Positions 22,601-34,464 of a stretch of DNA of 64,000 bases are shown here, piece after piece; the first letter of the stretch is position 1, and each line of letters begins with the position of its first letter. A program made the translations under genes and the position numbers. The DNA comes from Dichetophora obliterata (lineage: Eukaryota; Arthropoda; Insecta; Diptera; Sciomyzidae). The DNA lies in contig OY986435.1 in assembly GCA_963920525.1 (NCBI GenBank), positions 303,216,908 through 303,280,907 of the forward strand, read 5' to 3'. The notes beneath the pieces were generated by a model, which saw only the letters and a program-made list of their open reading frames with translations, was not told where the DNA came from and did not search any database.

Positions 22601-23774
22601 ATTGTGTAGATGTCGCGTTTTTCTTTGCATGTATTCTAAAAATTCCAGATTTTCTTAAATAGCTCCCATCTGCTTTGAGGAAATGAATTGGTTACTGCTA
22701 CCAAAAAATGCCCAACCGAATTTTTTAAGTTGCAGCAACTTAAGATTTGTAGTTACATTAACATATTTTTGATTGCCGTTTATAATTTCGATGTAATTCA
22801 GAACAAATAATGGTAAGCATTACAAAACTCGACACCTTTTCGTACTGAATATCACAACATTCAACCGAAAAATCGATTAGTGTTTTAGTAAATTGGCTGC
22901 CACAACTGACTGACATGCTAGCACATATTGCAACTAAATTAAATTATCCCCAGACCAAATTTGATTTCCACCAACCGAATTTTACTCCGAATATTGTCAG
23001 TATTTACGTAATACTTGTATACAAAATATTTAAAAACAGTTTTTATTAGATATCTATTTTGTCAATAATCCCATATAATTAAAGATTTTCCCGATGCATA
23101 TTTGGTAATGTGAGATCAATTTCATCATCTGCAAAATCAAAACTCTTAAAAGCTTATTTTGTAAGATTAAGTTTTGTCGAAATTGAATGCATGCATTCTT
23201 TTTCTTGTTTTTGGACAATTTTCGTTCAAGACTTATATACTACATATCTCTCTTTATTTATGAATAAAGTTTCATAAAATATTCCGTACTTTGGAATGAA
23301 ATTCTCAAACTAATCAAAAAATTATCAAAAATAATCTTTGAAAGTAGTCGAATTATTTTTAGATTACTTTTGGTTCTTTTTCATTATTTTGCGTAATTTC
23401 AAGTAATCGTTATTATTATTTGATTATTTGCCGTAATTAATTGCTTATCATAAACTTCTCCCTAAAGGATTATATCATCATTAAAATTTCTTTTAAAATA
23501 GAATCTAATTGATTACTAATCGTAATCGCATTTCAACAGCTTTGCTCATATCACAACGAATGGGCGATATCGGAATTTGTGTAGCTATCATTCTTAAATT
23601 ACGTGCACAAACCGATACGAAAACATAATGTAATTATTAACTTTCGTCGCTTGTCAAATTAGAAACTGATTCAAATCGACAACGATGGAGAAAGTAAAAA
23701 TTATATCCATAGATTAAGGTCGGATTTTCAAAAAAGATTGGATAATGAATGCTTGATGGTTGGAGAAATTCAAT
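22601..23774. other. AT-rich intergenic stretch
   Basis: No gene or clear repeat seen. Confidence 0.45.
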
Positions 23775-23776
23775 TA

Positions 23777-23982
23777 GGGTATTCACAAGGTGTGCAATCA
23801 TGTCATATTGTCCTAAAATTTAACAAATAAAATTTACAAGATAAATAAATGCAAATAATAAACATATATTTGATTACGACACTTCAATAAACATAGCTTT
23901 CAGAGTTGTAATAAATTAGTACTTTTATAAAATCTTAAGATAAAATGACATTATGACATGATAGCACACCTTGTGAATACCC
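23777..23982. mobile_element. MITE with long TIRs and TA target duplication
   Basis: GGGTATTCACAAGGTGTGC at 23777 is mirrored exactly by the right end at 23982, and the inverted match continues through the CATGTCATA word for about 31 bp with a single change. TA flanks both ends. The element is 206 bp, AT-rich inside and non-coding, as expected of a Tc1/mariner-type MITE. The near-perfect ends point to a recent insertion. Confidence 0.93.
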
Positions 23983-23984
23983 TA

Positions 23985-25857
23985 AATGTGTTTTAAGTGG
24001 CAGGTGGCAACTTTAATTCAGTAAACACTTTTGTAACGAATCTTTACAAAAGCAATCAATCGCTTTCCGGCCGATTAAATGCTCAATAAGAGATCATCAC
24101 AAAGCGCTCCTCTTTGATGAATGTGTTTTTAATGTATATCTTAGAATACGTATTAATAATACAACTTTGGTTGCAAACAAAGTGATCTAAGACAATGTAG
24201 ATTCTGGCGGGATAATAAAGGCTTTTTTCGCCAAAAATAATTTTCATATAATTTGCATATATAGTATTTATACATATATTTTAGTATTCTGTGGGTTTGC
24301 TTAGATGCAACGATTATAACCTCTGTTGATTCTTCAATGAATTTTTTAAAGTATCATCAACTTTTCCATTGTATGCCGTTAATATGTTAAATTTTTCTAA
24401 GAAAAGTGAAATTTGTTGTTTTGGAATAACATTGCCCAACATTTTCTTGAGCGTTGAATTTTTCTAGTTGGCTTAAAAAATATAAATTGTATGAAGAAAC
24501 AAAGTTTTGGTCGTGGTAGATGTTACTTTGTTTTATAAACTACCATTTGATTGAGAGAACTAATCATTGGATCATATATCCCTAGGAAATTCCAGGTCAA
24601 CTGTATATTAATGCTACTTTTGTGTCAGAGACCATTCTTTTATTTGATTATACGAACATTTGCTAAGGCTAACAATTTTTATTTTTCACTACCGAATGAA
24701 GTTTCTAATAAGAAAAATATTTGTATGACGGCAGAAATGCAAAAGACCTAACAAAAAATTTTATAGACCCAACTAATCTATTTTATAGGTGTGGTGTGGT
24801 TGAAAACATTTTAGTTTGATTTAATCGATATAAATTTGGTTTAATTTTTTTAATTTAAACTATATCGAAAATTGTGTATTTTATGGCAGAGACATTTTTC
24901 CGTCGTCACAAATCGTCCATCTGGCAACGCAGCTCTACGTACGTAATAAACTATACATAAACAGAAAAACTTGCTTATGGGTCGTTAACTTCTCTGAATA
25001 TCCAAAGAAAAGCTCCTGTCTTTAATAATATTAAGCTGGCCAAAATGAGAATCAGCAAGAGCTTGCATAATTTGTAGGTAGAGATCTAAAAATTATAATA
25101 GTTGAATGTTTATTATAGGATTTCTTATATACATCCGTATTGAATAGAATATTTTGGTTGTCAAGTCTACTTATGTTTATCTATATTTACTGCTACTGAT
25201 TTAATTAAATATATACAAAAATACCCAAGCACTTGTTTGTTTACTTGTATTCTTGAGCTATAATGTGCAGAGAAGCGAAAAAACCAAAATGTTTGATACC
25301 AAAATCGTAGAGGTGTTTACTTGACCTTTGAGCAGCAGCTACAACAGTGTCAGCGTCACGTTAGCGACCTCCAGACTTACGCTATTTTTGAAAAGCTAAG
25401 ATTTTGTGTGTGTATTGATTTAAGGGTTTGAAACAACTTTTTGAGGTTATTATTCTTTGGTCGAGAGAACTTTGGGAGGAATCACCAATTAAAAGTACCA
25501 GCAACGAGTGTCAAAATAACGTCATAGAAGCACAGCTGAATTTGAATTTTGTAAAAGAGGTCAAGCTAGCAAACGCGATAATCAAACTTCTAGAAACCTT
25601 GCCAGGGAAGAACTAGTAGTCCGACATCTAAAATGTTCACAAAAAGGGCCGCAAGTAGCCAGTAACAAAGCTGAATTTGATAAATGGTGTAGAGGTCAAC
25701 TTGGTAAGCACAATGATAGTTCATTTATATTACCGGGTCAGTCCGTATCTAATTAAATCCTTAATTCGATATGAAACACGATATTGAATTTGGTTAAAAG
25801 TATATTGCAATTATATAATTAATTGTGATCTATTCTTTGAATTTTTACATGATTTAA
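23985..25857. other. AT-rich intergenic stretch
   Basis: No gene seen; the ORFs at 24551-24751 and 25428-25616 lack known domains and plausible gene context. Confidence 0.45.
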
Positions 25858-25955
25858 TTGTGAGGTTTTTAGATCAAGTAAGTATGAAGAAGGCAACAAA
25901 CACAACAACAGCTCTGTATAGAGTCAATCACACAGCAGACTAGACAGAACTTTTA
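25858..25955 (+). repeat. Dispersed repeat with CAACAACAA and TCTGTATAGAGTC
   Basis: One of four related copies (minus strand 14141-14175; 29340-29466; 56443-56580). Common order: TTGTGAG(g/c)TTT, AGATC(a/c)AGTAAG, GAAGGCAACAA, the palindromic CTCTGTATAGAG, TCAATCA and GACTAGACAG. Confidence 0.72.
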
Positions 25956-26158
25956 GTTAAACAATAGCTTCTAGCGAAGCAAAATTCGTTTCAATTTTAT
26001 GGTGTTTTTCATCAAACTCCAATGAATAGCGAAAAAATAAGAAGCAACAAGAAGTTTAAGGCTCGATCTAAAAATAACTACTGTTTTGTCTTATGATTAA
26101 GAATGGCCGATGAGAACATTAAAATTCTTTCGAATTTGTTCGAACAAGTGTCAAATCA

Positions 26159-26905
26159 CACTCTAAAAATAAGAGTAAGTTTACGACTATTATTGTAGTA
26201 ATAATTTGTTGAAAATTCATTAGAATTGTAATTTTCCCACATTTTTTAAAGTCATATTTAATTTTTTCAACTAAAACGTAAATTAAAGTAAAATTTAACA
26301 CATGTTGTTTTATTTTGCTACAGTAAAAATATCTATATAAATCAATTTTTAAAGCAATCAAAAAATTTTTAAATTTAGCATAAATTTCAGTAAAATTAAA
26401 CATCAGAAATTGGATTTTGCTATAATATCAACAGTAAAAAGTTATACTAATACATTAACTGTTTTAAAATGCAGCGATTGTTTAACTTTCAACAACGGAA
26501 ACAGTCATGCATACGAACATTTATTTCTCATTCCAGTTTGTTGTTTTATTAAAATTAATTATGTTAAGCACAAATATTTTCATTCAGTCAAAAAGTCAAG
26601 TCAAGTAATATGTATTAGTAAAAATATGTGAAAAAAATTTATGTTTTAGTGCATAAAGAACATAAATTTAATAAGTTTAGCCCTTATTTCCAAAATGCAG
26701 TAGCATGTTCTTTACTTAGAACTTTTATGAAGTGCACATATTTAATTTTACTATAACATCAATAGTAAATTCAGTGTTGAATTTTACTACAAATTAGTTA
26801 AACACATGTTGAATTTTAGTAGGTGTGTTAATTTAATACAGAAATAGCAGCAAAAATGTTGCCTACAAGTATTGTAGTAAATTTCAACAAAAACTATTTA
26901 GAGTG
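26159..26905. mobile_element. Non-autonomous TIR element (CACTCTAAA ends)
   Basis: CACTCTAAAAATAAGAG at 26159 and CACTCTAAATAGTTTTTG reading back from 26905 are inverted repeats; weaker inverted similarity (ACTACAATA-type words) extends inwards. The interior repeats AAATTTAACACATGTTG-like words in both orientations and is non-coding. The target duplication is unclear; CA may flank both ends. Confidence 0.6.
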
Positions 26906-27542
26906 CACATAAGACTTTAACAGGTCACAGCTGAATCACTCAAGACTATTGAAGAACGAGGTTTGGCCTCATCTAAGAATGTGCGCTAGCCGTTTCTGTC
27001 TCTCGCTGGCGCCACACAGTGCGTTGAATAGGGATAAAAATACAAAATCAAAAAATTGCGCATTTTCAAAAATTTGCTATGCAAACAAAAGCTAACGGTT
27101 TAGCGGTCAAAAATAAAAACATTTTGTAAATATTTTTAGTAATAAAATTATGCTCGATTTTTAAACTTTAATTGCTGTAAATATGGTATTTTTACATTTG
27201 GAAAGAAGAATAAATATTGTAAAAATTTGTTGATATTGATAAAAGAAAAAGTATGCAGAATTATTTTAAGGGATTTGCAGATCATGAAAATTGTTAGTTT
27301 TGCTAAGATTTTATTTTGCAAAAGAAATTGCTTCAACCTCTAATAAAAAACTTAAAACTCAAAATCAAGTGGTTCCAGGTAAAAAAAAAAAATTCAAAAA
27401 TTATCTTAAGCTGTAGATGCAATTATTGTCACCTGATAAACTATTATAACAATTTCTTGGGGGTTTAATTACACCCTTAACACCCCCCTGGATTATTGAT
27501 TTCGCCTGTGTTAATGCTGATTTTTATTATTTAAAAAAAATT
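26906..27542. other. AT-rich intergenic stretch
   Basis: No gene seen. Confidence 0.4.
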
Positions 27543-27612
27543 ATCAAAGAACCAAGGCATGCGCCTTATACAAACAACGTTTGGTCTTTGAACTGAAAGG
27601 AAAGGAAGGAAA
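27543..27612 (+). repeat. Dispersed repeat shared with 39549-39625
   Basis: Both copies read TCAAAGAACCA, then GCGCCTTATACAAACAA, GTTTGGTCTTTGA and GAAAGGAAA, with few differences. The 39.5 kb copy lies inside a TIR-bounded element, so this is probably a fragment of a relative. Confidence 0.75.
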
Positions 27613-27965
27613 TTGATTGAAGCTACTGTTTGGATCAACGGAATATTGAACAGTTCATTTGAAGCCATCAGCATTGAATAGAAGATATTCACCATGAACT
27701 GTTGTCCATCACTTTCCTCAAATTGACTCTTGGAATCACCGATTGAATCACATCTTAGGAGAATTTCAACTGTGGATGTGGATCGTATTCCTCACCATTT
27801 CTAGAAATAACAATATGGGAGACAGAAATAGGTGCAGTATGATAAATGGGATTATAAGACGTGGCACCAAGATAAGCCTGAGTCGATGGATAGCGGCAAC
27901 GAGTGTAAGACTGAGGATAGACCGGCAAAACATTTGTTCGTTAGTATAATCGTGTTTTCCAATAC
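27613..27965 (-). pseudogene. RR-2 cuticular protein pseudogene
   Basis: On the minus strand this is a decayed copy of the gene at 28537-29015, lying head-to-head with it. Readable pieces include SILSLTLVAA (signal peptide), [37 protein letters not shown] and a remnant of the [18 protein letters not shown] segment, spread over all three frames. A stop follows KFS, and the match ends around NSSFNQ, before the REPL and C-terminal segment. The first exon could not be found. A TATA-like TTTATATAAAAC remains upstream on the minus strand at about 28041-28052. It encodes no functional protein. Confidence 0.85.
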
Positions 27966-28059
27966 TTAACCTTTTTTGGAGTTTACTATAGTTTTTCTTT
28001 GTTTCAGTGCTGAATAATAAATTATTTTCGAACAATCATGTTTTATATAAACTATCTAT

Positions 28060-28448
28060 AGCTCCACAAACATTAATTCGTTTGTCTTCGAGATCACAAC
28101 ACTTCATTGCTTTCGAAAAATCTGCAGAAATTTAATGAAATAAAAAATATGCATGCATTTTGCATTCAATTTGCCCAATAACTTGATTGCGTTAACCCAT
28201 TAACAGCTCTTACGACAGATTGTCATTAAGTCCAAGTGATGAAAGTGTTAGGGTAGGGACAAACAGAACAGACAGACCATGCCATTGTTTATCATGCTTT
28301 CGAAATGATAAACAGGTTTTCATTCAACTTGCATTTTTGATATTATGAGTTATGGTGTCAACACTACAAAATTTAAATATTATTCGCAAATCTGACGAAG
28401 CAGTCGAAAAGAAAAACCTTAATTAGAGCGTTTATTACAAGCAATCTG
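28060..28448. other. Intergenic region between head-to-head cuticle loci
   Basis: AT-rich sequence between the pseudogene promoter remnant and the promoter of the 28537 gene. It may have acted as a bidirectional control region when both copies were intact; this is inference. Confidence 0.4.
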
Positions 28449-28449
28449 T

Positions 28450-28486
28450 TATAAAAGTACTTTACTGCTGTGCTAATTTATCATTT
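28450..28486 (+). promoter_or_regulatory. Core promoter of the 28537-29015 cuticle gene
   Basis: TATAAAAG at 28450-28457 and ATCATT at 28480-28485, 30 bp from the start of the TATA box. Confidence 0.75.
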
Positions 28487-28536
28487 AACACTTGAACTCA
28501 GTCCAACCCAACAAAACACCATCAACATCGTCTAAA

Positions 28537-29015
28537 ATGGCATTTAAAGTAAATATACATAAGTACTGAGTCGTCATAGTTTTAACAAACAAAATATTTT
28601 TCAGTTAATCCTTAGTCTTGCTTTCATCGTCGTTGCCAGTGCTGGATACATTGCACCATCGGCTCAGATTTATCATGGTGCCGCTTATCATACTGCCCCT
28701 ATTCCTGTGACCCATAAGGTCATTTCCAGAACTGTAGATGAATACGATCCACATCCACAGTACAAATTCGCCTACGGTGTTGATGACAAGCTGACTGGTG
28801 ATTCAAAAAGTCAATTCGAGAAACGTGATGGAGATGTTGTGCATGGTGAATATTCTTTGATTGATGCCGATGGCTACAAGCGAACCGTTCAATATACCGC
28901 TGATCCACACAATGGTTTCAATGCTGTTGTCCATCGTGAGCCTCTTGTGAAACATGCTCACGTTGCTCCACATTACGCTCATGCCCCATTCTTGGCATAC
29001 TCTCATAATCATTAG
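28537..29015 (+). CDS. Short RR-2 cuticular protein, two exons
   Basis: Chitin-binding cuticle protein of 140 aa. Exon 1 is 28537-28548 (MAFK, donor GTAAAT); exon 2 is 28605-29015 (TTTTTCAG acceptor). The intron is 56 nt, phase 0, the shortest of the set. The signal peptide ends at about residue 17 (IVVASA). The RR-2 domain spans about 50-113 ([53 protein letters not shown]). The C-terminal tail is only about 23 residues and His-rich ([13 protein letters not shown]...SHNH), unlike the long Ala/Pro tails of its neighbours. The polyA signal is at 29073-29078. A decayed inverted copy lies about 0.6 kb upstream. Confidence 0.95.
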
Positions 29016-29339
29016 TTGAATCGGTCATTTTAAAAATCTCATAAGTCACACAATTAGAGATTTTCAGGAATCAATAAAAACTGTTTCAGGACCAAACAAA
29101 CGGGTTTTAAAGGACTTTTTTATATTTAATTTAGTATTTGCGTTGTAAATTATTGAATAATTGAATAACCTTTACAGTTTATTAATAATAATAATGGAAA
29201 AAAACCTGAATAACTGTTCTGGACTTATGTTGTTTCAGCAAGAAATAGGATTAGTGGTTTATAATTGCACCAAAACAACAATCATATTTTTTATTGACGA
29301 TTACACTTAAAAATTATTTTATTAATACCTGATTTTAAT

Positions 29340-29466
29340 TGCGAGCTTTAAATCAAGAACATTTTTAAGAAGACAACAACAACAACAATAACTCTGTATA
29401 GAGTCAATCAATAAGCTGACTAGACAGACTGTTTCGGAAATTGCTACATTTCCTCTTCAGCAGTCT
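29340..29466 (+). repeat. Dispersed repeat, TCTGTATAGAGTC family
   Basis: Matches 56443-56580 well over GAGCTTTA.ATC, AAGACAACAACAACAACA, ACTCTGTATAGAGTCAATCA, CTGACTAGACAG and TTTCGGAAATTGCTACATTT. The copies diverge after the CAGCAGTCTTT word. Confidence 0.78.
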
Positions 29467-30239
29467 TTTTTTTTTGGATTCGCCCGGAGGTATGAAATCT
29501 TGCAAAGATACGTTTAACCATCCTATACGCATGCACGATTCACATTCTAGATCCTGCCCGGATCAGCCGGGATAGACAGAATGCACCTACGTACTAAAAC
29601 ATACACCCCTGTTGGCAATTAGGATTTTACACTAAGCACATTAATTGGCTTTTCAGCGGAATTTAAAAATTGAATATATATAAAACGCGTATTTAAGAAT
29701 ATTTGATTCCATATAAATAAGCAACGTCGAATTAAAATAATAGTGATTATTAATTTAAGGTACTGGAAATAACAATCCTGAGTTCAGAAGCAATCCAAGA
29801 CACTATACTCATTTTAACTGGTTTGCGGCCATTGTCCAACCCAAGGACCTACGATGAGATAAGGATAGCGGATATGAGATTTGTAAATCAAAATCCCATG
29901 AAGGGGGACCGGGGGGGGGGGGTTGCTGAAGCAAAAAATAAAAAAAATCGATTCAATTTCTTCATTTGGAGCAGGACGACAAATATTTATTTAAGTATAT
30001 TAACGAAAACAGACATTTTAAAAAGAAAAACGTGTATGCATCAAAGCGCCTCACGAAAAACAGATGTTCATGGCAGTTCCTCAAAATAATCCTTGCCTTA
30101 TGTTATGATAATTCCGCAAATATTTCGACTCTAGCGATAGTCATCCATGAGCTGGAATGGTTTGAAATAACCTTTAAAATCGTGTTTTTACTGCCTATGA
30201 CAAGCCCATGTTAAAATAATGCCTTATTTGCGTTGTAAT
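29467..30239. other. Intergenic stretch with a 12-bp G run
   Basis: No gene seen. A run of 12 G lies at 29921-29932. The ORFs at 29823-30089 and 29966-30214 overlap in different frames and resemble nothing known. Confidence 0.45.
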
Positions 30240-30475
30240 CCAGCAGTTAAGTAATGATTTCTTTTCCTGCTAGGTTTCTAAGAAAGTTTTTAATAATATT
30301 TTTAGGAATTAAAAAATCCAAAGCAAAATTATTTGGGATTAAGTTTATATCAGTAAGAGCTATAATATTAAGTTTTTTGATACCTTTATGAAAAGGTTCG
30401 TAATTTCTTACGCTCCTGGCAGGGACATTAAAATCTATTAATCGCAAAAGAGTAGGACAATCTGCAATTTTGCTT
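30240..30475 (-). mobile_element. Jockey-type retrotransposon, 3' coding end
   Basis: On the minus strand an open stretch of 66 or more codons reads CSPTLLRLIDFNVPARSVRN, then YEPFHKGIKKLN, ending in a stop at about 30247. This is the C-terminal signature of Jockey/I-type ORF2 (compare DCNDLLALIPFHAPARSLKD in the element at the window start). Only the last part of ORF2 is present. Confidence 0.7.
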
Positions 30476-30521
30476 CATAGAAATTCATTATGAAATCATG
30501 TTAAATTATAAGGATGGTCAT

Positions 30522-30921
30522 TTTTTTTTTTTTAGATTGAACCAACGCTCAGGGGATGCCCCCTATAAATGTATAAGCATTGTGTTGATTCGAAAGGTGG
30601 GTAATAGTTAGTTGGAGGGTGGATAGATGGAGTAGTGTCGGTTAAGATTTGTTTTAAATTTGCACAGCTCAAAACTGCCGGGAAACACGCTCGCAGGCAG
30701 ACTATTCCACAACTTAACTGTGCGACTAAAGAACGAATTATCACGGTAATGCGAGGTTCTATTGGATATCGACGCAATGGTAAAGGGGTGGGCTTGGACA
30801 GCTCTGCCCGAGTGGACCTGGAATGAAATATTTTCATCCCCTCCCAAATATATCGCACGACGTTGAATTCGATCCAAAAGCTCCAAATAAGATTTTGAAG
30901 CCCCTGCCCAAATGTGCGAAA
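30522..30921 (-). mobile_element. Jockey/CR1-type retrotransposon, truncated 3' end
   Basis: This is a 5'-truncated copy of the family represented at 56862-59362. The poly-T (30522-30533) is the poly-A tail of a minus-strand insertion. Then come AACCAACGCTCAGGGGATGC and the same 3' coding end (SLPASVFPGSFELCKFKT, RHYSIYPPSN). About 115 bp present in the longer copy (57173-57290) are deleted near 30824, and the element ends in the YLELLDRIQRRA region. It is non-functional. I found no convincing target duplication. Confidence 0.88.
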
Positions 30922-31050
30922 AATGTTGATTTATTACGAAATCATGCAAGATCATTATGGGAATTATGTAAAATTATTATGAAATCAAGATTTTGAAATA
31001 AATTATAAAGTTTTTTTATTGAAAAATATAAAAAATACGACGTATAAGCA

Positions 31051-31297
31051 TAGTACTCTGTTCAGTTTCATGTGAAATTCCACTCAAATCTCCATATAAA
31101 AAGTGACAGCTGCGAAACAATGTTCTGTTCCGCTGCGTGGAATTATCGCAACATGTTTCTGAGCAACATTTTTTACGACAATTTAATTGTACTGCCTATT
31201 TATTTTGGAGTGAAAAGAGAGAGATCATATGAAATCTCCCAACTTATTCTGAGTCTCTCTGAGAAAGCGAAATTTCACGTAAACGAACTGAGTACTA
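31051..31297. mobile_element. MITE with TAGTACTC ends
   Basis: TAGTACTCTGTTCAGTTTCA at 31051 and TAGTACTCAGTTCGTTTACG reading back from 31297 form TIRs of about 29 bp (TGAAATT shared). The element is 247 bp and non-coding; the ORF at 31072-31305 is fortuitous. The superfamily and target duplication could not be determined. Confidence 0.8.
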
Positions 31298-31599
31298 GGC
31301 TATAGTTGCAAAAATGACCTCAATTTTCTTTGTATACAACATTATCTTGTTCATCTGTGTCGAAGTTTATGGATCCATCTATCACTTTTTCAGCGATCAA
31401 ATCTTCTAATCTTGCCGGAAACAATGAAACTTCTACAGCACGCAAAAAAAAAATGGTTTTTACGTGATGCAATAATTATTTTACTAGACTTCAGTATGAT
31501 TCTATAGGGTGTTTTTTAGCTACATGAGAAGTTTCGATGGTTGTTTTCTATAGTTTTACAGTTAAGATTTTTAAATTGTGTTGACATTTCTGTTCAGGA

Positions 31600-32330
31600 A
31601 GGTTTGGCAATTCATCACGAATTGTTTAAGGTCATAACATTGCTTCCAAATTGTGGAAATTGAATTTGAACAAAATAAATCTGTTCGCCATTTACAGGTC
31701 GACTTTGTCCATTTTACGGTCAACATAATCGGCCTAGTGAGCAAGCAATTCGTGCAGTTATTGATCAAAATTGCCGTATATGGAGCAAAGAAATCCTCAA
31801 GCCATTCACGAATCACCTTACATCCATTAAAATTAACTGTTTGATGCGGCTTACACGCTGGCGGCATCATCGTTCCTTATTTATTCCGAAATGCGGAAAG
31901 AGCTGTCGTTACGGTGAATGGCGAGCGCTATCGAGCCATGCTGACTGGTGTTTTGTTTCCAAAAATTAATCAGCTAAACATCGACGACATTTTCTTCCAA
32001 CAAGACGGTGCAACTTGACATAGAACCATAAATTAATTGCAAAATCAATTTGGTGACAACTTTATTTCCAGAAGTGGTCCTGTTAGCTGGCTCCTTCGAT
32101 CATGCGACTTAACACCTCTCGATTAATTTTTATGGGGCTATGTTAAGTCATTGGCTTATGCCAACAAACCAGCAACTCTTGAAGCATTGGAAGCCAATAT
32201 TCAAGCCATCATTGACGCCATATGGTCAGAGTTATTGTTAAAAAGTGGTGGAAAATTGGACTGATCGAATGGTCTATGTAACTCGTAGCCGCGGCGGACG
32301 TGTGCCGGAAATAATATTTAAAAAGTAAAT
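31600..32330 (+). pseudogene. Mariner-type transposase remnant
   Basis: Pieces in shifting frames: RPSEQAIRAVIDQN, then HPLKLTV, GLHAGGIIGPYLFRNAERAV, VNGERYRAMLTGVLFPKIN, DDIFFQQDGAT, SRSGPVSW, RSCDLTPLD, FLWGYVKSLAYANKPATLEA, and WTDR. The Trp after LKLTV is a stop (TGA), the Cys after GAT is a stop (TGA) and the Tyr after LTPLD is a stop (TAA); frameshifts are also present. The catalytic QQD and SCD Asp codons remain, but the first catalytic Asp region is lost. Confidence 0.85.
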
Positions 32331-32370
32331 GCCATGAAATTGTCAACCAGATTACAATAAAAAAAAAGTA

Positions 32371-32460
32371 TAGCAGTGAGAGGACTGCCGATCGAAGCGA
32401 AAACCTATATATAAAATATAAATGGAAGACGTTGTCCTACCACGGACCGCCTTACTGCTA
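32371..32460. mobile_element. Small palindromic MITE inside the mariner relic
   Basis: TAGCAGTGAGAGGACTGCC at 32371 and TAGCAGTAAGGCGGTCCG reading back from 32460 are inverted repeats flanked by TA on both sides. The 90-bp size, the TA target and its position directly after the transposase end indicate a later insertion. Confidence 0.7.
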
Positions 32461-32464
32461 TATA

Positions 32465-33165
32465 AGAATTTTCATGCTAATAGGGGGTTTCAGACTATGC
32501 TACATGTAGGATGGATTTGACAGGTCGGACGGATATGTAGGATGTGCGAAAGCTCATACTGCAGCCCGTCCTACATGTAGGATGAAATCAAAAAGTTTTA
32601 AAAGTTCCGCTCTGATCTTGTTCTTCTCTGTGCGTCCTTGTTTGTAGATTTCCTTGGTAATTGTTGTTGGCGCAATTAGCCGGAAATTTTTATTAACAAT
32701 TTATTAAATTTTTATATATATTACTGAAACTATTTCTTTTAAGCAAAAGTGTTACCATATCAAAAATACATATAATTAAAGTAATTTATTTAAATTATTT
32801 CATTATTGATTAATATAAAAAATTAAAGCTTATTTATATCAATTTATATCATAACACTAACACAATATACATATTCACCATATCTATATTGCGTTGTGTA
32901 TTAAAAATAGAATATTCTAAAATTAAGAAATATCTATAGCTTATAAATTATATATAATCCATATAAGAAATTAAGCTAAACAGTTTTAAAAAATAGAATG
33001 CTTAGGATAAGCAGACCTTAGTTATTCAATTACTATTTAAAATATTAATTATTTTGCAAATTTAATACGTAATTGTTATTATATAAATATACATAAATAT
33101 TCTTTAAATTTCCTCAATGAGCTAAATTGTTCATATATATGAACTATATATATGTAAATATGTAA

Positions 33166-33205
<40 letters not shown>

Positions 33206-34255
33206 TTCCGATACGGTAACACTTTTACTAAAAACAAATAGATTTACCAATATTATATATACTCTTTAATTCATATGTATAAACTGTTTTCTAAATTAGT
33301 TCGATGTCATATGCTGACTGTAGCTACAAATAAACATCCACAAAAAATTAAAGCATACTGTACATTAATAACTACTTAGCAAATTTACAACAACAACGCA
33401 AAGAGAATTACAAGATACCAGCGGTTGCGCAGCGTTAGAGGGGATGAACCGAATTGGCGGCGTAAAATATACAGCACTTTGCATGCTATATTTTCTGTTT
33501 ACCTGCTGTTTCGTTAATTTTTTTTAATTTTTTAACAGTTTTTTAAGTTTACAATATTACAAGTTTACGAAATATGTTTCAAGTACAAGCTCTCGAATTA
33601 AATATGTCGCAAATTGATAAAATGCAAATAAAATAAAATATTTGCGCTAAAACACGACCGAAATGTCAAAATTTGTAATTGTCAAAATTTCATCGTCCAT
33701 TTGACACAGCAAAAGAGACAAATTTATTTCAACACACACAAATTTTATTCAACTTGATATTTTCTATCCTACCACGACTGATTGACACACAGCCATAGTT
33801 GACAACTCTGAATATAAAATGCCGCAGTGGTGTGACAAATACAACAAGTGTGAAAATTGTCAAACTTTGTTTGACGATATGTAATATAATAAGAGCATGC
33901 ATGTAATTATTTGAATGTTCAACATATGCCTTTATCACAACTTAAAGATTAAAATGTTAAAACACTCAATCCATACATTATTTTTCTTGTTTGCAAACGA
34001 AGTTCCAGCAGAAAAAAGAAGAAAAAGAAGAAGATGGATCCATTTTTAAATCTCACCATGAATAGCAGCTGTTTGAGTAAAAGCAAATTTTTCAAAAATG
34101 CTGACAAATACAACAACTGAAGAAATTGCCAAACTTTAAAGGCATATATATATATATAAATATAAACCGAATTAATAATAAGTTTTGGTTGCAACCATCT
34201 TATAGCAACCTAACTTAAGTATTTATATACTAACAAACAGATTATATCCATTAAT
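32465..34255. other. AT-rich filler inside the mariner TIRs
   Basis: No coding sequence. 32499-32582 contains CTACATGTAGGAT twice and ATGTAGGAT once between. A (TA)n microsatellite lies at 33174-33201. The origin of the block is unknown. Confidence 0.5.
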
Positions 34256-34464
34256 TTCAGGAGTTGCCAAGTGATTTCTTTGTGAGCTTGCGGCCGAATG
34301 ACGAATTCCTTGGAAAAATACGATGATGCAAACGAATGATTTACCCTCTACCAAAATCGTTCAACGCGCCTAAAGAAGTTTTCACTTCAAAAATTAATTC
34401 AAACAATATTTCCGTAATGTATTATTATTTAAAGTTTTCATGTAGCTAAAAAAAACACCCTATA

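Larger units (their letters stand above)
31505..34462 (+). mobile_element. Mariner-type transposon expanded by later insertions
   Basis: TAGGGTGTTTTTTAGCTACA at 31505 and TAGGGTGTTTTTTTTAGCTA reading back from 34462 are TIRs, each flanked by TA (31503-31504 and 34463-34464). The transposase remnant occupies only the first 0.85 kb. A MITE (32371-32460) and about 1.8 kb of AT-rich, non-coding sequence follow before the right TIR. The total of 2958 bp against the usual 1.3 kb means about 1.7 kb was added after insertion. Confidence 0.85.

Noticed and set aside
33174..33201. (TA)n run as a regulatory or origin element
   Set aside because: A plain dinucleotide microsatellite in AT-rich DNA; no further evidence.
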